The notes beneath the pieces are model-generated. The model did no database searches, was not told the origin of the DNA, and worked only from the letters and a program-made list of their open reading frames with translations. A program made the translations under genes and the position numbers. Positions 28,134 through 36,288 of a stretch of DNA of 46,163 bases are shown piece after piece (positions within the stretch are counted from its first letter, which is position 1; every line of letters starts with the position of its first letter). Source of the stretch: Patescibacteria group bacterium (GTDB lineage: Bacteria > Patescibacteriota > Microgenomatia > UBA1400 > PJMF01); NCBI GenBank assembly GCA_019454415.1, contig JACFOI010000007.1, forward strand, positions 1 through 46,163, given 5' to 3'.

Positions 28134-29648
28134 TCATAGTTCCCGGAAGTCTGCGGCTTCTTGAAGATATTCAGGTAGAATGGTGGCGGACTCTTCCAAA
28201 TCTGCAATAGTTTGGGCCACTCTGAGCAACGACCAGTATCCCCTGCTAGTTAAGTCCTTTTGGAATGAGATTTTACGCAGTGTTTGTTGTGCTTTGAAGG
28301 GAAGCTGCAAGCTTTCTTTGAGCTGCGTAGATGTTAACTGGTGAACGGTCGTACAGTTAAAACGTGCATATCGCTGCTGTTGATGCTGGCGGCAACGAGT
28401 AATGGATCGGCGAAGACTGTTGAGTGCGTCTCCATTATTTTGGGTGCTGTATGTGTCTGCAAACAGCTGCCGCTCTTGGTCAACGCGGAGCTGGAGATCG
28501 AAACGATCTAAAAGTGGTCCCGAGAGTTTTTGGCGATAGCGATCTACTGTTCCGGGTGAACAGGTACACGGTTTGTGACCTGATCCAAAGTAACCACAGG
28601 GGCAAGGATTGGTAGCGGCAACCAGAGTAGTGGCAGCGGGAAAGCTGGTCCGGCCACTACTCAGTGAAAGAGTGACTCGTTTTTCTTCGAGTGGTTGCCG
28701 GAGCATATCAAGCAGGTTTCCGGGAAACTCCAAAAGCTCGTCCAGAAAAAGAACACCGTGGTGTGCCAGCGAGAGTTCGCCCGGCTTGAGTGGATTCCCA
28801 CCACCTAGAAGGCCTGTTCGAGAGATTGAATGATGCGGAGAACGGAAAGGCCGTTCCTGCACCAGTGACTGGGGCGAAAGTCCAGCCACAGAATGTACGG
28901 CGGTGAGTTCTATGCTCTCCTGCTCATTGAGCGGAGGCAGTAATTCAGGCAGTGTTCTAGCAAGCTGCGTTTTCCCGGAACCGGGTGGACCTATCATCAG
29001 CAGATGATGGCCGCCTGCGGCGGCCAACACCAGTGCTCGTTTGACTTTTTCTTGACCAACAATTTGTGAAAAAACCGAAAGTGTGGAAGTAGCTGCAACA
29101 GACTGAAACGACTGGGGCAGCACGCGCTTCAACCTCAACTCTTCCCTCTTTCCAATCATAAATAGCTCCTTGAGATGTTCTATGACAAAGATTTCAATCC
29201 CACGAATGGTACTGACTTCGGGCCAGTTCAGTTTGGGAATGACAACTCTGCCGAATCCCAGTTTTTTCGCTCCGAGTACCAATGGCAGAACTCCTGGTAC
29301 TGGTTTGATCTGTCCGTCGAGGGCCAGCTCTCCCAGAAAGATCGTCCTTTCTGTAGAGAATGAAAGCTCCCCATACATCTTCAGCAGACCGATGATGATT
29401 GCCAGGTCAAAAGCTGTGCCCGACTTTGGTACTGAGGCAGGGGCCAGATTAACGATTGTCCGTTTACTTCGGACGCGAATACCGCAGTTATGCAAGGCAG
29501 ACGTAATTCGCTCTTTGGCCTCTTCGACCGCCCGCGACGCAAGTCCGATCAGGATAAACTGCGGAATACCTTGTTTACCATCCACTTCTACTTCCACAGG
29601 ATAAACATCCAGTCCCAAGTGAGCGGCTGTATAGGTGCGGGTGACCAT
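28134..29648 (-). CDS. comM: YifB/ComM family Mg-chelatase-like AAA+ ATPase
   Basis: This 504-aa protein matches the ComM/YifB family. The N-terminal Lon-like domain carries LGLDVYPVEVEVDGKQGIPQ, IRVRSKRTIVNLAPASVPK and FLGELALDGQIKPVPGVLPL. The AAA+ domain has Walker A GPPGSGKTQLART, and GVLFLDELLEFPGNLLDMLR holds Walker B. The segment NPCPCGYFGSGHKPCTC has four cysteines that look like a zinc site. The C-terminal Mg-chelatase domain has LTSRGYWSLLRVAQTIADLE. In Vibrio and Haemophilus, ComM is a hexameric helicase that extends branch migration when transformed DNA is integrated. Here it could serve DNA uptake, which CPR bacteria may depend on. TATAAC 7 nt before ATG 29648 gives a leaderless messenger. 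Confidence 0.96.
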   Translation of the reverse strand: MVTRTYTAAHLGLDVYPVEVEVDGKQGIPQFILIGLASRAVEEAKERITSALHNCGIRVRSKRTIVNLAPASVPKSGTAFDLAIIIGLLKMYGELSFSTERTIFLGELALDGQIKPVPGVLPLVLGAKKLGFGRVVIPKLNWPEVSTIRGIEIFVIEHLKELFMIGKREELRLKRVLPQSFQSVAATSTLSVFSQIVGQEKVKRALVLAAAGGHHLLMIGPPGSGKTQLARTLPELLPPLNEQESIELTAVHSVAGLSPQSLVQERPFRSPHHSISRTGLLGGGNPLKPGELSLAHHGVLFLDELLEFPGNLLDMLRQPLEEKRVTLSLSSGRTSFPAATTLVAATNPCPCGYFGSGHKPCTCSPGTVDRYRQKLSGPLLDRFDLQLRVDQERQLFADTYSTQNNGDALNSLRRSITRCRQHQQQRYARFNCTTVHQLTSTQLKESLQLPFKAQQTLRKISFQKDLTSRGYWSLLRVAQTIADLEESATILPEYLQEAADFREL

Positions 29649-29655
29649 AGAGAGA

Positions 29656-29661
29656 GTTATA
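29656..29661 (-). promoter_or_regulatory. -10 of comM, leaderless
   Basis: TATAAC on the minus strand ends 7 nt before ATG 29648. There is no Shine-Dalgarno in the remaining CTCTCT. Confidence 0.5.
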
Positions 29662-29723
29662 AAGTAGAGCTGTAACAGGAAGCTTTACTCCGCAGTTCGT
29701 GTCGTCGTGTATCCTAGGGTTTG

Positions 29724-31103
29724 TTATGGTCGCCGAATCAGGAAGTAACTTTGATTGCTCTCCAGTACAACAAAAGGAATTTGATCTCTTTCCAAGTCGC
29801 TTTTGTACTGTTGATTAATGATGAAGACATCGTCTGTCGATCCAAGGAGGGCAAGCATCTTTTGATAGGCACGTCCGTCCCAGTGGAGAGCGTCGATCGG
29901 CTTTCGGGAATAGAACACTGCAGCAGGATAAAAGGTATCCATCAAGTGAATCGTATCGTACTTCCCTGCTTTGAGTGAGATATCTTTTTCGACACTAAAG
30001 ACAGGCTCGGGCATGTACACCAGATTTGAGAACTGATGAAATTGGAAAACAGACAGCACGACAAAACCAGCCACAACGAGGTATGTCAAAAACTTCTTCT
30101 TGGGAAAGATACTGCGCAAAACAGTAAAGATAAAAAATGAGGTACAGAGAGCGACCGGTGGATAGAGCGGTAGCAAGTGCCAAACAGCTGTCTCACTGGA
30201 AAGCAGAAAAGGCACAAATCCCAGCAGCCAAACTAACAGCGTCACACTCTTGGTACGGGTGGACTTCTTCAACACTCCCGCGATTGCCAATCCCAGCGAC
30301 AACAGGAAAATCTTAAACCACTTGCCAACGCCGATTGCCAGGTACTGTGTTTTTGAAAGGATGGCTGACAGCGCAAAACTGTTGCTGGATCCACGTGTCC
30401 CAATCTCAATAAAATGATGAGTGAGAAAGTTGTGGTCCCGTAACTGGTTAGCCACGTACCACGGCAGGACGAGAGCAAAGTACAGAGCTAGTGCCTGAAG
30501 AATTTCTATAGCTTTGAACTCTTTTCGGCGAGTGTAGACAATGAAAATGATCACCGGCAGGAGGCCGAAGCCGACCAAAGTTTTAGTGAGTATCAGTGCA
30601 GCAAAGCTGAACGCACCCAGCCAGAGCGCTCGCTTGCCTTTGAGCAGCAATACATAGACCGTTGCAATCTCAAAAAAAAGAAACGGAACATCCAGGTTGC
30701 CGGACCGGGTGCGGATGACAAACCACAGGCTGGAGAATAACACTGCACTGGCTCCGATCCCGACTGCTCTTCCGCCCAGTTTTTTACCCAGCAAATACAG
30801 CAGGATCAAACAGCCCACACCTGAGATCACTGAAGTCAGACGAGCGGTAAACTCCGAGACACCAAGCCCGGCCATCGTTAATGCCATCAGGATATAGCCA
30901 AATGGCGGATGGTCGATGAAGATCTGGTTATTAAATGTCAGGGTGAGCGGATTTTTGGAAATGATCAGGTTTCGTGCGATCTGGCTATACCATGCTTCAT
31001 CGTAACTGGTGAGCGCGGTGTAACCCAGATGAAACGTGAAGAGATAAAGAAGAATCCCAGTAACAACGATGAGCCCAACGTGTTCAAGGCTTAGTTTACG
31101 CAT
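29724..31103 (-). CDS. GT39-type membrane glycosyltransferase (ArnT/PMT-like)
   Basis: This 459-aa protein has about eleven membrane helices. The first outer loop holds YTALTSYDEAWYSQIARNL with D35-E36, the acidic pair of the GT39/PMT family that binds the divalent ion and the phosphate of the lipid-linked sugar. IFIDHPPFGYILMAL is the next family block. The final 90 residues are a soluble domain (VFSVEKDISLKAGKYDTIHL, VFIINQQYKSDLERDQIPFV). It probably transfers a sugar from polyprenyl phosphate to a protein or glycan outside the membrane. I chose ATG 31103, not 31112: TACAAT stands 7 nt before 31103 and overlaps the earlier ATG. It lies just downstream of gapA. Confidence 0.9.
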   Translation of the reverse strand: MRKLSLEHVGLIVVTGILLYLFTFHLGYTALTSYDEAWYSQIARNLIISKNPLTLTFNNQIFIDHPPFGYILMALTMAGLGVSEFTARLTSVISGVGCLILLYLLGKKLGGRAVGIGASAVLFSSLWFVIRTRSGNLDVPFLFFEIATVYVLLLKGKRALWLGAFSFAALILTKTLVGFGLLPVIIFIVYTRRKEFKAIEILQALALYFALVLPWYVANQLRDHNFLTHHFIEIGTRGSSNSFALSAILSKTQYLAIGVGKWFKIFLLSLGLAIAGVLKKSTRTKSVTLLVWLLGFVPFLLSSETAVWHLLPLYPPVALCTSFFIFTVLRSIFPKKKFLTYLVVAGFVVLSVFQFHQFSNLVYMPEPVFSVEKDISLKAGKYDTIHLMDTFYPAAVFYSRKPIDALHWDGRAYQKMLALLGSTDDVFIINQQYKSDLERDQIPFVVLESNQSYFLIRRP

Positions 31104-31110
31104 GAAGAAC

Positions 31111-31116
31111 ATTGTA
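31111..31116 (-). promoter_or_regulatory. -10 of the GT39 gene, leaderless
   Basis: TACAAT on the minus strand ends 7 nt before ATG 31103. It sits in the short gap between gapA and the GT39 gene and decides the start of the latter. Confidence 0.5.
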
Positions 31117-31124
31117 CACGGTGT

Positions 31125-32168
31125 CTACCGTCCGACTTGCTCCACTAACCGACAGCAGTAGCCGAACTCGTTGTCATACCAAGCGATCACTTTGACCAAG
31201 TCGCCGTCGATCACCTGGGTTAGCTCCAAGTCAACGATGGCGCTTTCCGGGCGACCGATGATGTCGCGGGAAACTAGTGATTCACCAGCTTCGCTGACGG
31301 CCAGGATACCCTTCCAGCGGGGTTGCTGCGTGGCATCACGCATGGCTTGATTGACTTCTTCCACAGAGGTCTTGCGTTTAGTGACAAAGACCATGTCCGA
31401 AAGTGAGCCGACAGGTGTAGGAACACGCATTGATAAACCATCGAACAGACCTTTGAGCTCCGGAATGACTTCGGTGGTAGCAATCGCCGCGCCCGTTGAG
31501 GTCGGGACGATGTTCAAGGCTGCGGCGCGGGCGCGGCGCATATCTCTGTGAGAGTTGTCATGCAAATTCTGGTCATCAGTGTATGAATGAATGGTCGTCA
31601 ACATTGCCTTGGCCACTCCAAATACTGAGTGCATGACTGCTGCGACTGGCGAGATACAGTTGGTGGTGCAGGAGGCGTTGGACATGATTGCACCTGGTTC
31701 GCCTGTCTCATTAACACCAATGACATTGGTGGGAACTCCCTCACCCTTAGCTGGTGCAGAGATGATCACTTTTTGTGCACCTCCCTGCAAGTGAAGGCCA
31801 GCTTTATCAGCCGAGGTAAAGACACCAGTGGACTCGATCACTGTTTGAACTCCTAAGCTTCCCCAAGGAATCTTAGCCGGATCGCGTTGCGCGGTGACCG
31901 TAATGGTTCGTCCACCGATAGAAATCGTCCCGATGACAGAGTTCTCCTCGGTCACTTCTTTGGGCGACTGGGTTTCAGTGTAGGTGATAGGTTCAGTAAA
32001 AATACCGTAGTTCGAGTCGTACTTAAGTAAATGGACCCAGTCCTTAACTGGCATAGATCCAGAGGTATTGATCGCCTTCAACTCCAGTCTGTCACGGTGA
32101 TACATCCACCAGATTCGGAATGCTGTCCGACCAATTCGACCAAAACCGTTAATGCCAAATGTATTCAT
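31125..32168 (-). CDS. gapA: Glyceraldehyde-3-phosphate dehydrogenase
   Basis: This 347-aa enzyme oxidises glyceraldehyde-3-phosphate to 1,3-bisphosphoglycerate in glycolysis. It has the NAD-binding start GINGFGRIGRTAFRIW, the active-site SNASCTTNCISP with C167, and HSYTDDQNLHDNSHRDMRRA. PTSTGAAIATTEVIPEL and WYDNEFGYCCRLVEQV complete the family signature. Length is normal. GGAGGATC 5 nt before ATG 32168 is one of the strongest Shine-Dalgarno sites in the window, in contrast to the leaderless neighbours. TATACA at 32196-32191 is the likely -10, overlapping that of the divergent HD gene. The GT39 gene follows after 21 nt. Confidence 0.98.
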   Translation of the reverse strand: MNTFGINGFGRIGRTAFRIWWMYHRDRLELKAINTSGSMPVKDWVHLLKYDSNYGIFTEPITYTETQSPKEVTEENSVIGTISIGGRTITVTAQRDPAKIPWGSLGVQTVIESTGVFTSADKAGLHLQGGAQKVIISAPAKGEGVPTNVIGVNETGEPGAIMSNASCTTNCISPVAAVMHSVFGVAKAMLTTIHSYTDDQNLHDNSHRDMRRARAAALNIVPTSTGAAIATTEVIPELKGLFDGLSMRVPTPVGSLSDMVFVTKRKTSVEEVNQAMRDATQQPRWKGILAVSEAGESLVSRDIIGRPESAIVDLELTQVIDGDLVKVIAWYDNEFGYCCRLVEQVGR

Positions 32169-32190
32169 AGTGATCCTCCGCGGCTCTCTC

Positions 32191-32198
32191 TGTATACT
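32191..32198. promoter_or_regulatory. Overlapping divergent -10 elements of gapA and the HD gene
   Basis: TGTATACT holds TATACA for gapA (minus, 32196-32191) and TATACT for the HD gene (plus, 32193-32198). Four bases are shared, so the two promoters cannot be occupied at once. Confidence 0.45.
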
Positions 32199-32255
32199 GT
32201 GTCAGAATCAACACCTACTCTATCATTTCTTCTCGGAACGATTCCAGACCAAAAT

Positions 32256-32981
32256 ATGCAAGATCTTCCTAATCTTCGTCCGTTGTGTAGCGACCCTTTC
32301 TCCCCAGCAGACCTGCTGGATGCCCTTCGTGGACATGGTGAGTTGGCACGCTTGATGGCAGCTTCGGCTGAAGTCTGGGAAGGATACACGGTTGAACAGC
32401 ACACTGAGATGGTCATGAATGTTTTTGAAAAGTTTTGGGGGCGATTTTTTGATCAGGAGGGAAAAATCTTCTGGCGACTTCTGTTGTTGACGCATGACAT
32501 CGGTAAACCGGTAGCAGTTGAGAAGTACGGCACAAAAGACCGCCAACATGAGACCACTTGGCCGATCATGAAAGAGGTGATGGCTGCTGCCCAGTGTAGC
32601 GAACTTGAACTGAAACGAGCAAAAGTACTGCTGCAGCAGGATGTTCTGGGAGAGTACTTTAAGGATAAAATAGATAAAGACAATGCAGTCCAACAGGTTC
32701 TAGATATTCAAAAACAAGGACAGTGGACAATTGAAGAGGCGTTATTCCGGTTGAAAGTTTTTTTCTGTTCTGATGCTGGTGGCTACACCACTTTTGCGGG
32801 TGGGATCTACTCACTTGATTACCTTTTTGAAGTTGATGAAGACCAAAAAGTGATGGAGTTCTCAAATACACACAACGACCGGCCTGAGTATCAACAGTTT
32901 ACGACTTTTGGGAAGTTTCAGTTGCTTGCCGCAGCTGCTTCAGCCTCATCGGCGGCCTCAATGGCCGGTAAGCTGCGGTGA
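32256..32981 (+). CDS. HD-domain phosphohydrolase-like protein
   Basis: The 241-aa protein has HD-superfamily features: YTVEQHTEMVMNVFEKFWG with an early His, then LLLLTHDIGKPVAVEKYG with the HD pair, and DRQHETTWPIMKEV with the third His. Such enzymes hydrolyse phosphate esters of nucleotides or RNA ends with a metal. The substrate is unknown. I start it at ATG 32256; the frame is open from 32031, but that region lies in gapA antisense. No Shine-Dalgarno is seen before 32256, so the start is uncertain. Its last 64 nt overlap the end of pgk on the other strand, and the Ala/Ser-rich tail (LLAAAASASSAASMAGKLR) is just the complement of the pgk tail. Confidence 0.8.
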   Translation: MQDLPNLRPLCSDPFSPADLLDALRGHGELARLMAASAEVWEGYTVEQHTEMVMNVFEKFWGRFFDQEGKIFWRLLLLTHDIGKPVAVEKYGTKDRQHETTWPIMKEVMAAAQCSELELKRAKVLLQQDVLGEYFKDKIDKDNAVQQVLDIQKQGQWTIEEALFRLKVFFCSDAGGYTTFAGGIYSLDYLFEVDEDQKVMEFSNTHNDRPEYQQFTTFGKFQLLAAAASASSAASMAGKLR

Positions 32982-33973
32982 GCCAAGTAGTGCATCATCG
33001 CTCCGCCCCCTGAGCTGATGTGACTGAAGTTTCCCGGTTCTTCCAGATCAAGAACTGTTAAGGCAGACTCGGTGTCCCCGCCCCCGATCAGACTGAATGC
33101 ACCAGTCTGGGTAGCACCGATCACGGCTCCGGCTACAGTTTTCGTTCCCTCAATGTGTTCACCGTCTTCAAACTTGCCCATTGGACCGTTCCAGACAATG
33201 GTTTGAGCTTGCGAAATCCGAGCTGCAAAGTCTTGTGCAGCTGTTTCGGAGATATCGAAAGTATCTTCCGTAATCCCGGCAATCACCATTTTTTGTTTGA
33301 GCGCATCACTGTAGTTGAGCTGACTCTGATTGGCTTCGACTGCCAGCTTTCCTCCGACTAAAATGACATCGACCAGGTCGGCCATCTTCTCCAGAAGAGG
33401 CAGCTTGGTCTCCAGCTTTGCTCCGCCTAAGATAAAGACAAACGGTCGGGCAGGATCGTTCAAGATCCGGCGAAAGGCGTGCATCTCTCTCTCAAACTGG
33501 AATCCGAACACCGTGGGCAAAACCTGGGGCAAGGTCACGATAGAAGTATGCTTGCGATGGGAAGTAGCAAATGCGTCATTCACAAATAAGTCATGGCCAG
33601 CGGCCAGCTCTCGGGCAAAGACCAGACTCCCTTCTTCCTCGCGGCTGTCAAAACGGAGGTTCTCTTTGATGGTCAGCCACGAACGCAGCTCACCTTCCTC
33701 AAAGTTACTCATGGTCGGTTGTTTGAGTAGTCCCCGGTAGAGGAGCTCAGCAATCGGTTCAAGTGAAAAATCCACACTCTTTTCCGGTTCATGACCGCGG
33801 TGAGCAATCACGGTCACGTCCTTAGCTTTACGCTGCCAAAGGTCAATCAGCGTATCAAATCCATCCTCCATCCGCGTTGTATCAAAGAGACCGTCCGCAT
33901 TTCGGGGTAAATCAAGATCCAGTCGGACAAGAACGGAAAGTTGGCCGGGGTCTATGTTGCGAAGAAACTGCAT
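32918..33973 (-). CDS. pgk: Phosphoglycerate kinase, short form
   Basis: The 351-aa protein makes ATP from 1,3-bisphosphoglycerate. Usual Pgk has about 390-400 residues. It keeps TIKENLRFDSREEEG, LFVNDAFATSHRKHTSI, FVFILGGAKLETKLPLLEKM, IVWNGPMGKFEDGE and LIGGGDTESAL, and the final SSGGGAMMHYLA. Some positions differ: the usual RVDFNVP near the N-terminus reads VRLDLDLPRN, and GGGDS is GGGDT. The C-terminus has an Ala/Glu tail (EAADEAEAAAASN) not typical of the family, which overlaps the HD gene. TATGGT with TGA in front lies 6 nt before ATG 33973, so it may be leaderless, although pyrH stops only 71 nt upstream. Confidence 0.96.
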   Translation of the reverse strand: MQFLRNIDPGQLSVLVRLDLDLPRNADGLFDTTRMEDGFDTLIDLWQRKAKDVTVIAHRGHEPEKSVDFSLEPIAELLYRGLLKQPTMSNFEEGELRSWLTIKENLRFDSREEEGSLVFARELAAGHDLFVNDAFATSHRKHTSIVTLPQVLPTVFGFQFEREMHAFRRILNDPARPFVFILGGAKLETKLPLLEKMADLVDVILVGGKLAVEANQSQLNYSDALKQKMVIAGITEDTFDISETAAQDFAARISQAQTIVWNGPMGKFEDGEHIEGTKTVAGAVIGATQTGAFSLIGGGDTESALTVLDLEEPGNFSHISSGGGAMMHYLAHRSLPAIEAADEAEAAAASN

Positions 33974-33979
33974 GGCACC

Positions 33980-33988
33980 ACCATATCA
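33980..33988 (-). promoter_or_regulatory. Extended -10 of pgk, leaderless
   Basis: TGATATGGT on the minus strand ends 6 nt before ATG 33973. The hexamer itself is weak (4 of 6), so this is a lower-confidence member of the leaderless set. Confidence 0.35.
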
Positions 33989-34044
33989 TGCTCTGCTGTA
34001 TAGCGGCAACGATAAGCTCTGCCCTCTCTCTATTTAGACAAAAT

Positions 34045-34785
34045 TTAAGCAAACTCGGTTTTGACGTCGTTGCTGACGTAGGTACCGATGTCCTCACCCT
34101 GAATTGCTTTTTCCAAGTTGTTGTCTTTGAACAGCTCGAAGACCATCACCGGCATGTTGTTATCACTACTCATGGCCAACGCGGCAGTGTCCATCACTTC
34201 AACTCCGGGCATGGAGATCGCGTCTGCAAAGCTCAAAGTTTTGAAACGTTTGGCGTCAGGATTCTGGACAGGATCCTTGTCATAAATGCCGTCGACTTTG
34301 GTCGCTTTCATAAAGACGTCACAGTGTAACTCCAGTGCATGAAGCGACGCACCGGTGTCCGTCGTCACGTATGGCACGCCGGTGCCGGCAGCCAGAATCA
34401 CGACGCGACCTTTTTCCATATGTCGGATAGCGCGGCGACGAATGAAACGTTCAGCAACTGATGGCATTTCCAGTGCAGACTGGACGCGCGTCGGGACGCC
34501 AATTTTTTCCAGCGCATCCTGCAGTGCTAAGGCGTTCATCACCGTTGCCAACATTCCCATGTAGTCAGCAGTAGCTCGATCAATTCCGTTTTTCTCCCCT
34601 GCCATGCCGCGGAAGATATTTCCCCCACCGATCACTACGGCGATTTCGACACCTTCATCGTGGATTTTCTTGATTTGTTCAGCCACCGTCATGGCTGCTC
34701 TGGGATCTATACCGTACTCTCGTTCTCCAATCAAAGACTCTCCACCCACCTTGAGCATGATTCGTTTGAAACGAGCATTTGGCAT
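34045..34785 (-). CDS. pyrH: UMP kinase
   Basis: The 246-aa protein is a bacterial UMP kinase of the amino-acid-kinase fold, making UDP from UMP and ATP. It has RIMLKVGGESLIGEREYGID, VVIGGGNIFRGMAGEKNGID, ADYMGMLATVMNALALQDAL, and LAAGTGVPYVTTDTGASLHA. It ends with LEKAIQGEDIGTYVSND. ATG 34785 is clear, with GGAGG 4 nt before it; the frame open to 35004 lies inside the FemX gene. In many bacteria pyrH lies next to frr or tsf, but here it follows the FemX-like gene by 10 nt, so the two are probably co-transcribed. pgk comes next on the same strand. Confidence 0.97.
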   Translation of the reverse strand: MPNARFKRIMLKVGGESLIGEREYGIDPRAAMTVAEQIKKIHDEGVEIAVVIGGGNIFRGMAGEKNGIDRATADYMGMLATVMNALALQDALEKIGVPTRVQSALEMPSVAERFIRRRAIRHMEKGRVVILAAGTGVPYVTTDTGASLHALELHCDVFMKATKVDGIYDKDPVQNPDAKRFKTLSFADAISMPGVEVMDTAALAMSSDNNMPVMVFELFKDNNLEKAIQGEDIGTYVSNDVKTEFA

Positions 34786-34795
34786 ACTGCCTCCC

Positions 34796-35827
34796 TTATT
34801 TTCGGAACTTTGCTTTAAGACGTAAAAACGTCCAACGCAGATTCTCCGCCAGCCGGAATACCGGATACATGGATGAATTAATAACAACGTCGTACGAGCC
34901 GATGAACTCCACCAGCTCGCCGCCAAACCCTTTTTTGAAACGATGAAAGCCGAACCACGGATCTTTCTCATCCGGCTCGGGACCAAGTGCGCCCCACATA
35001 TCAAACATCTTGCAGCCGTTGGCTTTGCCGAACTTGATCATCTCCCACATCATTAAGTTGCTGGCCATCACGTCACGATGAATACTGCGAGAGGCACCAT
35101 ACGGATAGTACAAGATACCATTGAAGATAAACATGATCCAGGAAACGAGCACTGTTCCCTGGTAGTTAGCCTCAAAGATCCGCATTGTGCCGGTTTTGCC
35201 GAGGGTCTGCCACATGTCTCTAAAGTACTGCGGCGAGTGGGCGTAGAATCCCTGACGGCTAGTTGTCTCTGCCAGAATCTCAAGATGACGCTCCAGCCCT
35301 TCCTCAGTGCTGTTTTCATAGATCTCTACCCCTTTTTTGAAAGCAAGGTTAACGTTGTAGCGGGTCTTACTGGACAGCTGGGCAAATAGCTTTTCCTCAG
35401 AGGGGCGAAGGTCTAGCTGGAAGGTGTATTTGGTAAAAAGTGGCCGGCCAGGCTGTGCACCTTGAGAGACTAAGAACTTTTTAACTTCATCAAAGGCAGA
35501 GACGCCGTTGACAGGTTGGGCGACATTTGGCTCCATCTTGACAAAGATCGCTCCGTGGCGTTTGCCCAGCTGTTGCACAGCACTCATCTGTTCTTCGTCA
35601 GGCATCGGCCCTTTTGGAAAGTAGCCGGCGGTCCCGTTGAAGTGTGGGATTTTATGAAAAAAGATCTGTAGCGCGTGGACCAGTTTGCCGTTATCAAAGA
35701 AACCGACGCGCTCAACCTCTACTCCGGTTTTCTTCCGGAACTCTCCCCATGCCCATGACTGTAAAGGATGTTGCACCGTTTGGTCGTAGATGGGACGTTC
35801 TTCTTCACGAATCGGTCTGAGGAGCAT
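34796..35827 (-). CDS. FemX/FemAB-like aminoacyl transferase
   Basis: The 343-aa protein has the FemAB pattern: two GNAT-like halves, with HPLQSWAWGEFRKKTGVEVE near the start, GYFPKGPMPDEEQM in the first domain, TRYNVNLAFKKGVEIYEN in the middle, and LYYPYGASRSIHRDVMASNL with FDMWGALGPEPDEKDPWFGF near the end. Family members add amino acids from aminoacyl-tRNA to the peptide of lipid II to build interpeptide bridges. This suggests a Gram-positive-type wall with a bridge, or other aminoacyl transfer. The start at ATG 35827 has TATAAT with TGT in front 9 nt upstream and no Shine-Dalgarno, so it is near-leaderless. pyrH follows after 10 nt. Confidence 0.92.
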   Translation of the reverse strand: MLLRPIREEERPIYDQTVQHPLQSWAWGEFRKKTGVEVERVGFFDNGKLVHALQIFFHKIPHFNGTAGYFPKGPMPDEEQMSAVQQLGKRHGAIFVKMEPNVAQPVNGVSAFDEVKKFLVSQGAQPGRPLFTKYTFQLDLRPSEEKLFAQLSSKTRYNVNLAFKKGVEIYENSTEEGLERHLEILAETTSRQGFYAHSPQYFRDMWQTLGKTGTMRIFEANYQGTVLVSWIMFIFNGILYYPYGASRSIHRDVMASNLMMWEMIKFGKANGCKMFDMWGALGPEPDEKDPWFGFHRFKKGFGGELVEFIGSYDVVINSSMYPVFRLAENLRWTFLRLKAKFRK

Positions 35828-35836
35828 AGCCTCGAC

Positions 35837-35845
35837 ATTATAACA
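35837..35845 (-). promoter_or_regulatory. Extended -10 of the FemX-pyrH operon
   Basis: TGTTATAAT on the minus strand, an extended -10 with perfect TATAAT, ends 9 nt before ATG 35827 and leaves a leader of about 3 nt. Confidence 0.6.
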
Positions 35846-35877
35846 AGTTCTCTGGAGGACAGATACTTGTTTTTATC

Positions 35878-35886
35878 TGCTATAAC
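35878..35886 (+). promoter_or_regulatory. Extended -10 of the 125-aa gene
   Basis: TGCTATAAC, an extended -10, lies 24 nt before ATG 35911 and gives a leader of about 17 nt. Confidence 0.5.
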
Positions 35887-35910
35887 AGAAGATAAAGAGC
35901 GATAGAGCGT

Positions 35911-36288
35911 ATGCCAAATAAAATTGAAGCATCGGGACTAAGTAAACTGCTCGTTCGCTATATCCGCGCGACCAGCGTCCAGAATGCTTTGTTGGCCAAC
36001 TATGACTGGTCAGCCGAACACGATCAGGAAGTGATGGACATGGCATTGCTGACTGAGGAGCAGCTGACTCAAGCACTGGCGCACCTAGAAACTGAAGAGT
36101 TAATTGAAATTATACTGATGCTGGGGGCAAACTTTGGAGATACGACTGAAGAGGAAGTCAACGACCGGCTGATAACTCTGACGCTGCAGATGCTGAATGA
36201 GTACGAAGGGTACCACGATGAAGACGAGTTGCCCGGAGGACAGTTTAGGAATGATCCTGATGGCCAAGATGACTCTGGGACAGAATAG
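35911..36288 (+). CDS. Acidic helical protein of unknown function
   Basis: I do not recognise this 125-aa protein. It is acidic and probably all-helical: SGLSKLLVRYIRATSVQNAL, LTEEQLTQALAHLETEELIE and LMLGANFGDTTEEEVNDRLI. The C-terminal 25 residues (DEDELPGGQFRNDPDGQDDS) are disordered and very acidic. There is no signal peptide, membrane helix or cysteine. It is transcribed away from the FemX operon from its own extended -10, and its stop directly abuts the stop of the convergent helicase gene (36288/36289). Its acidity and size would fit an adaptor or regulatory protein, but no function can be claimed. Confidence 0.75.
   Translation: MPNKIEASGLSKLLVRYIRATSVQNALLANYDWSAEHDQEVMDMALLTEEQLTQALAHLETEELIEIILMLGANFGDTTEEEVNDRLITLTLQMLNEYEGYHDEDELPGGQFRNDPDGQDDSGTE

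Noticed and set aside
31104-31112. ATG 31112 as start of the GT39 gene
   Set aside because: The TACAAT at 31116-31111 overlaps this ATG, so a transcript from that promoter could not contain it.
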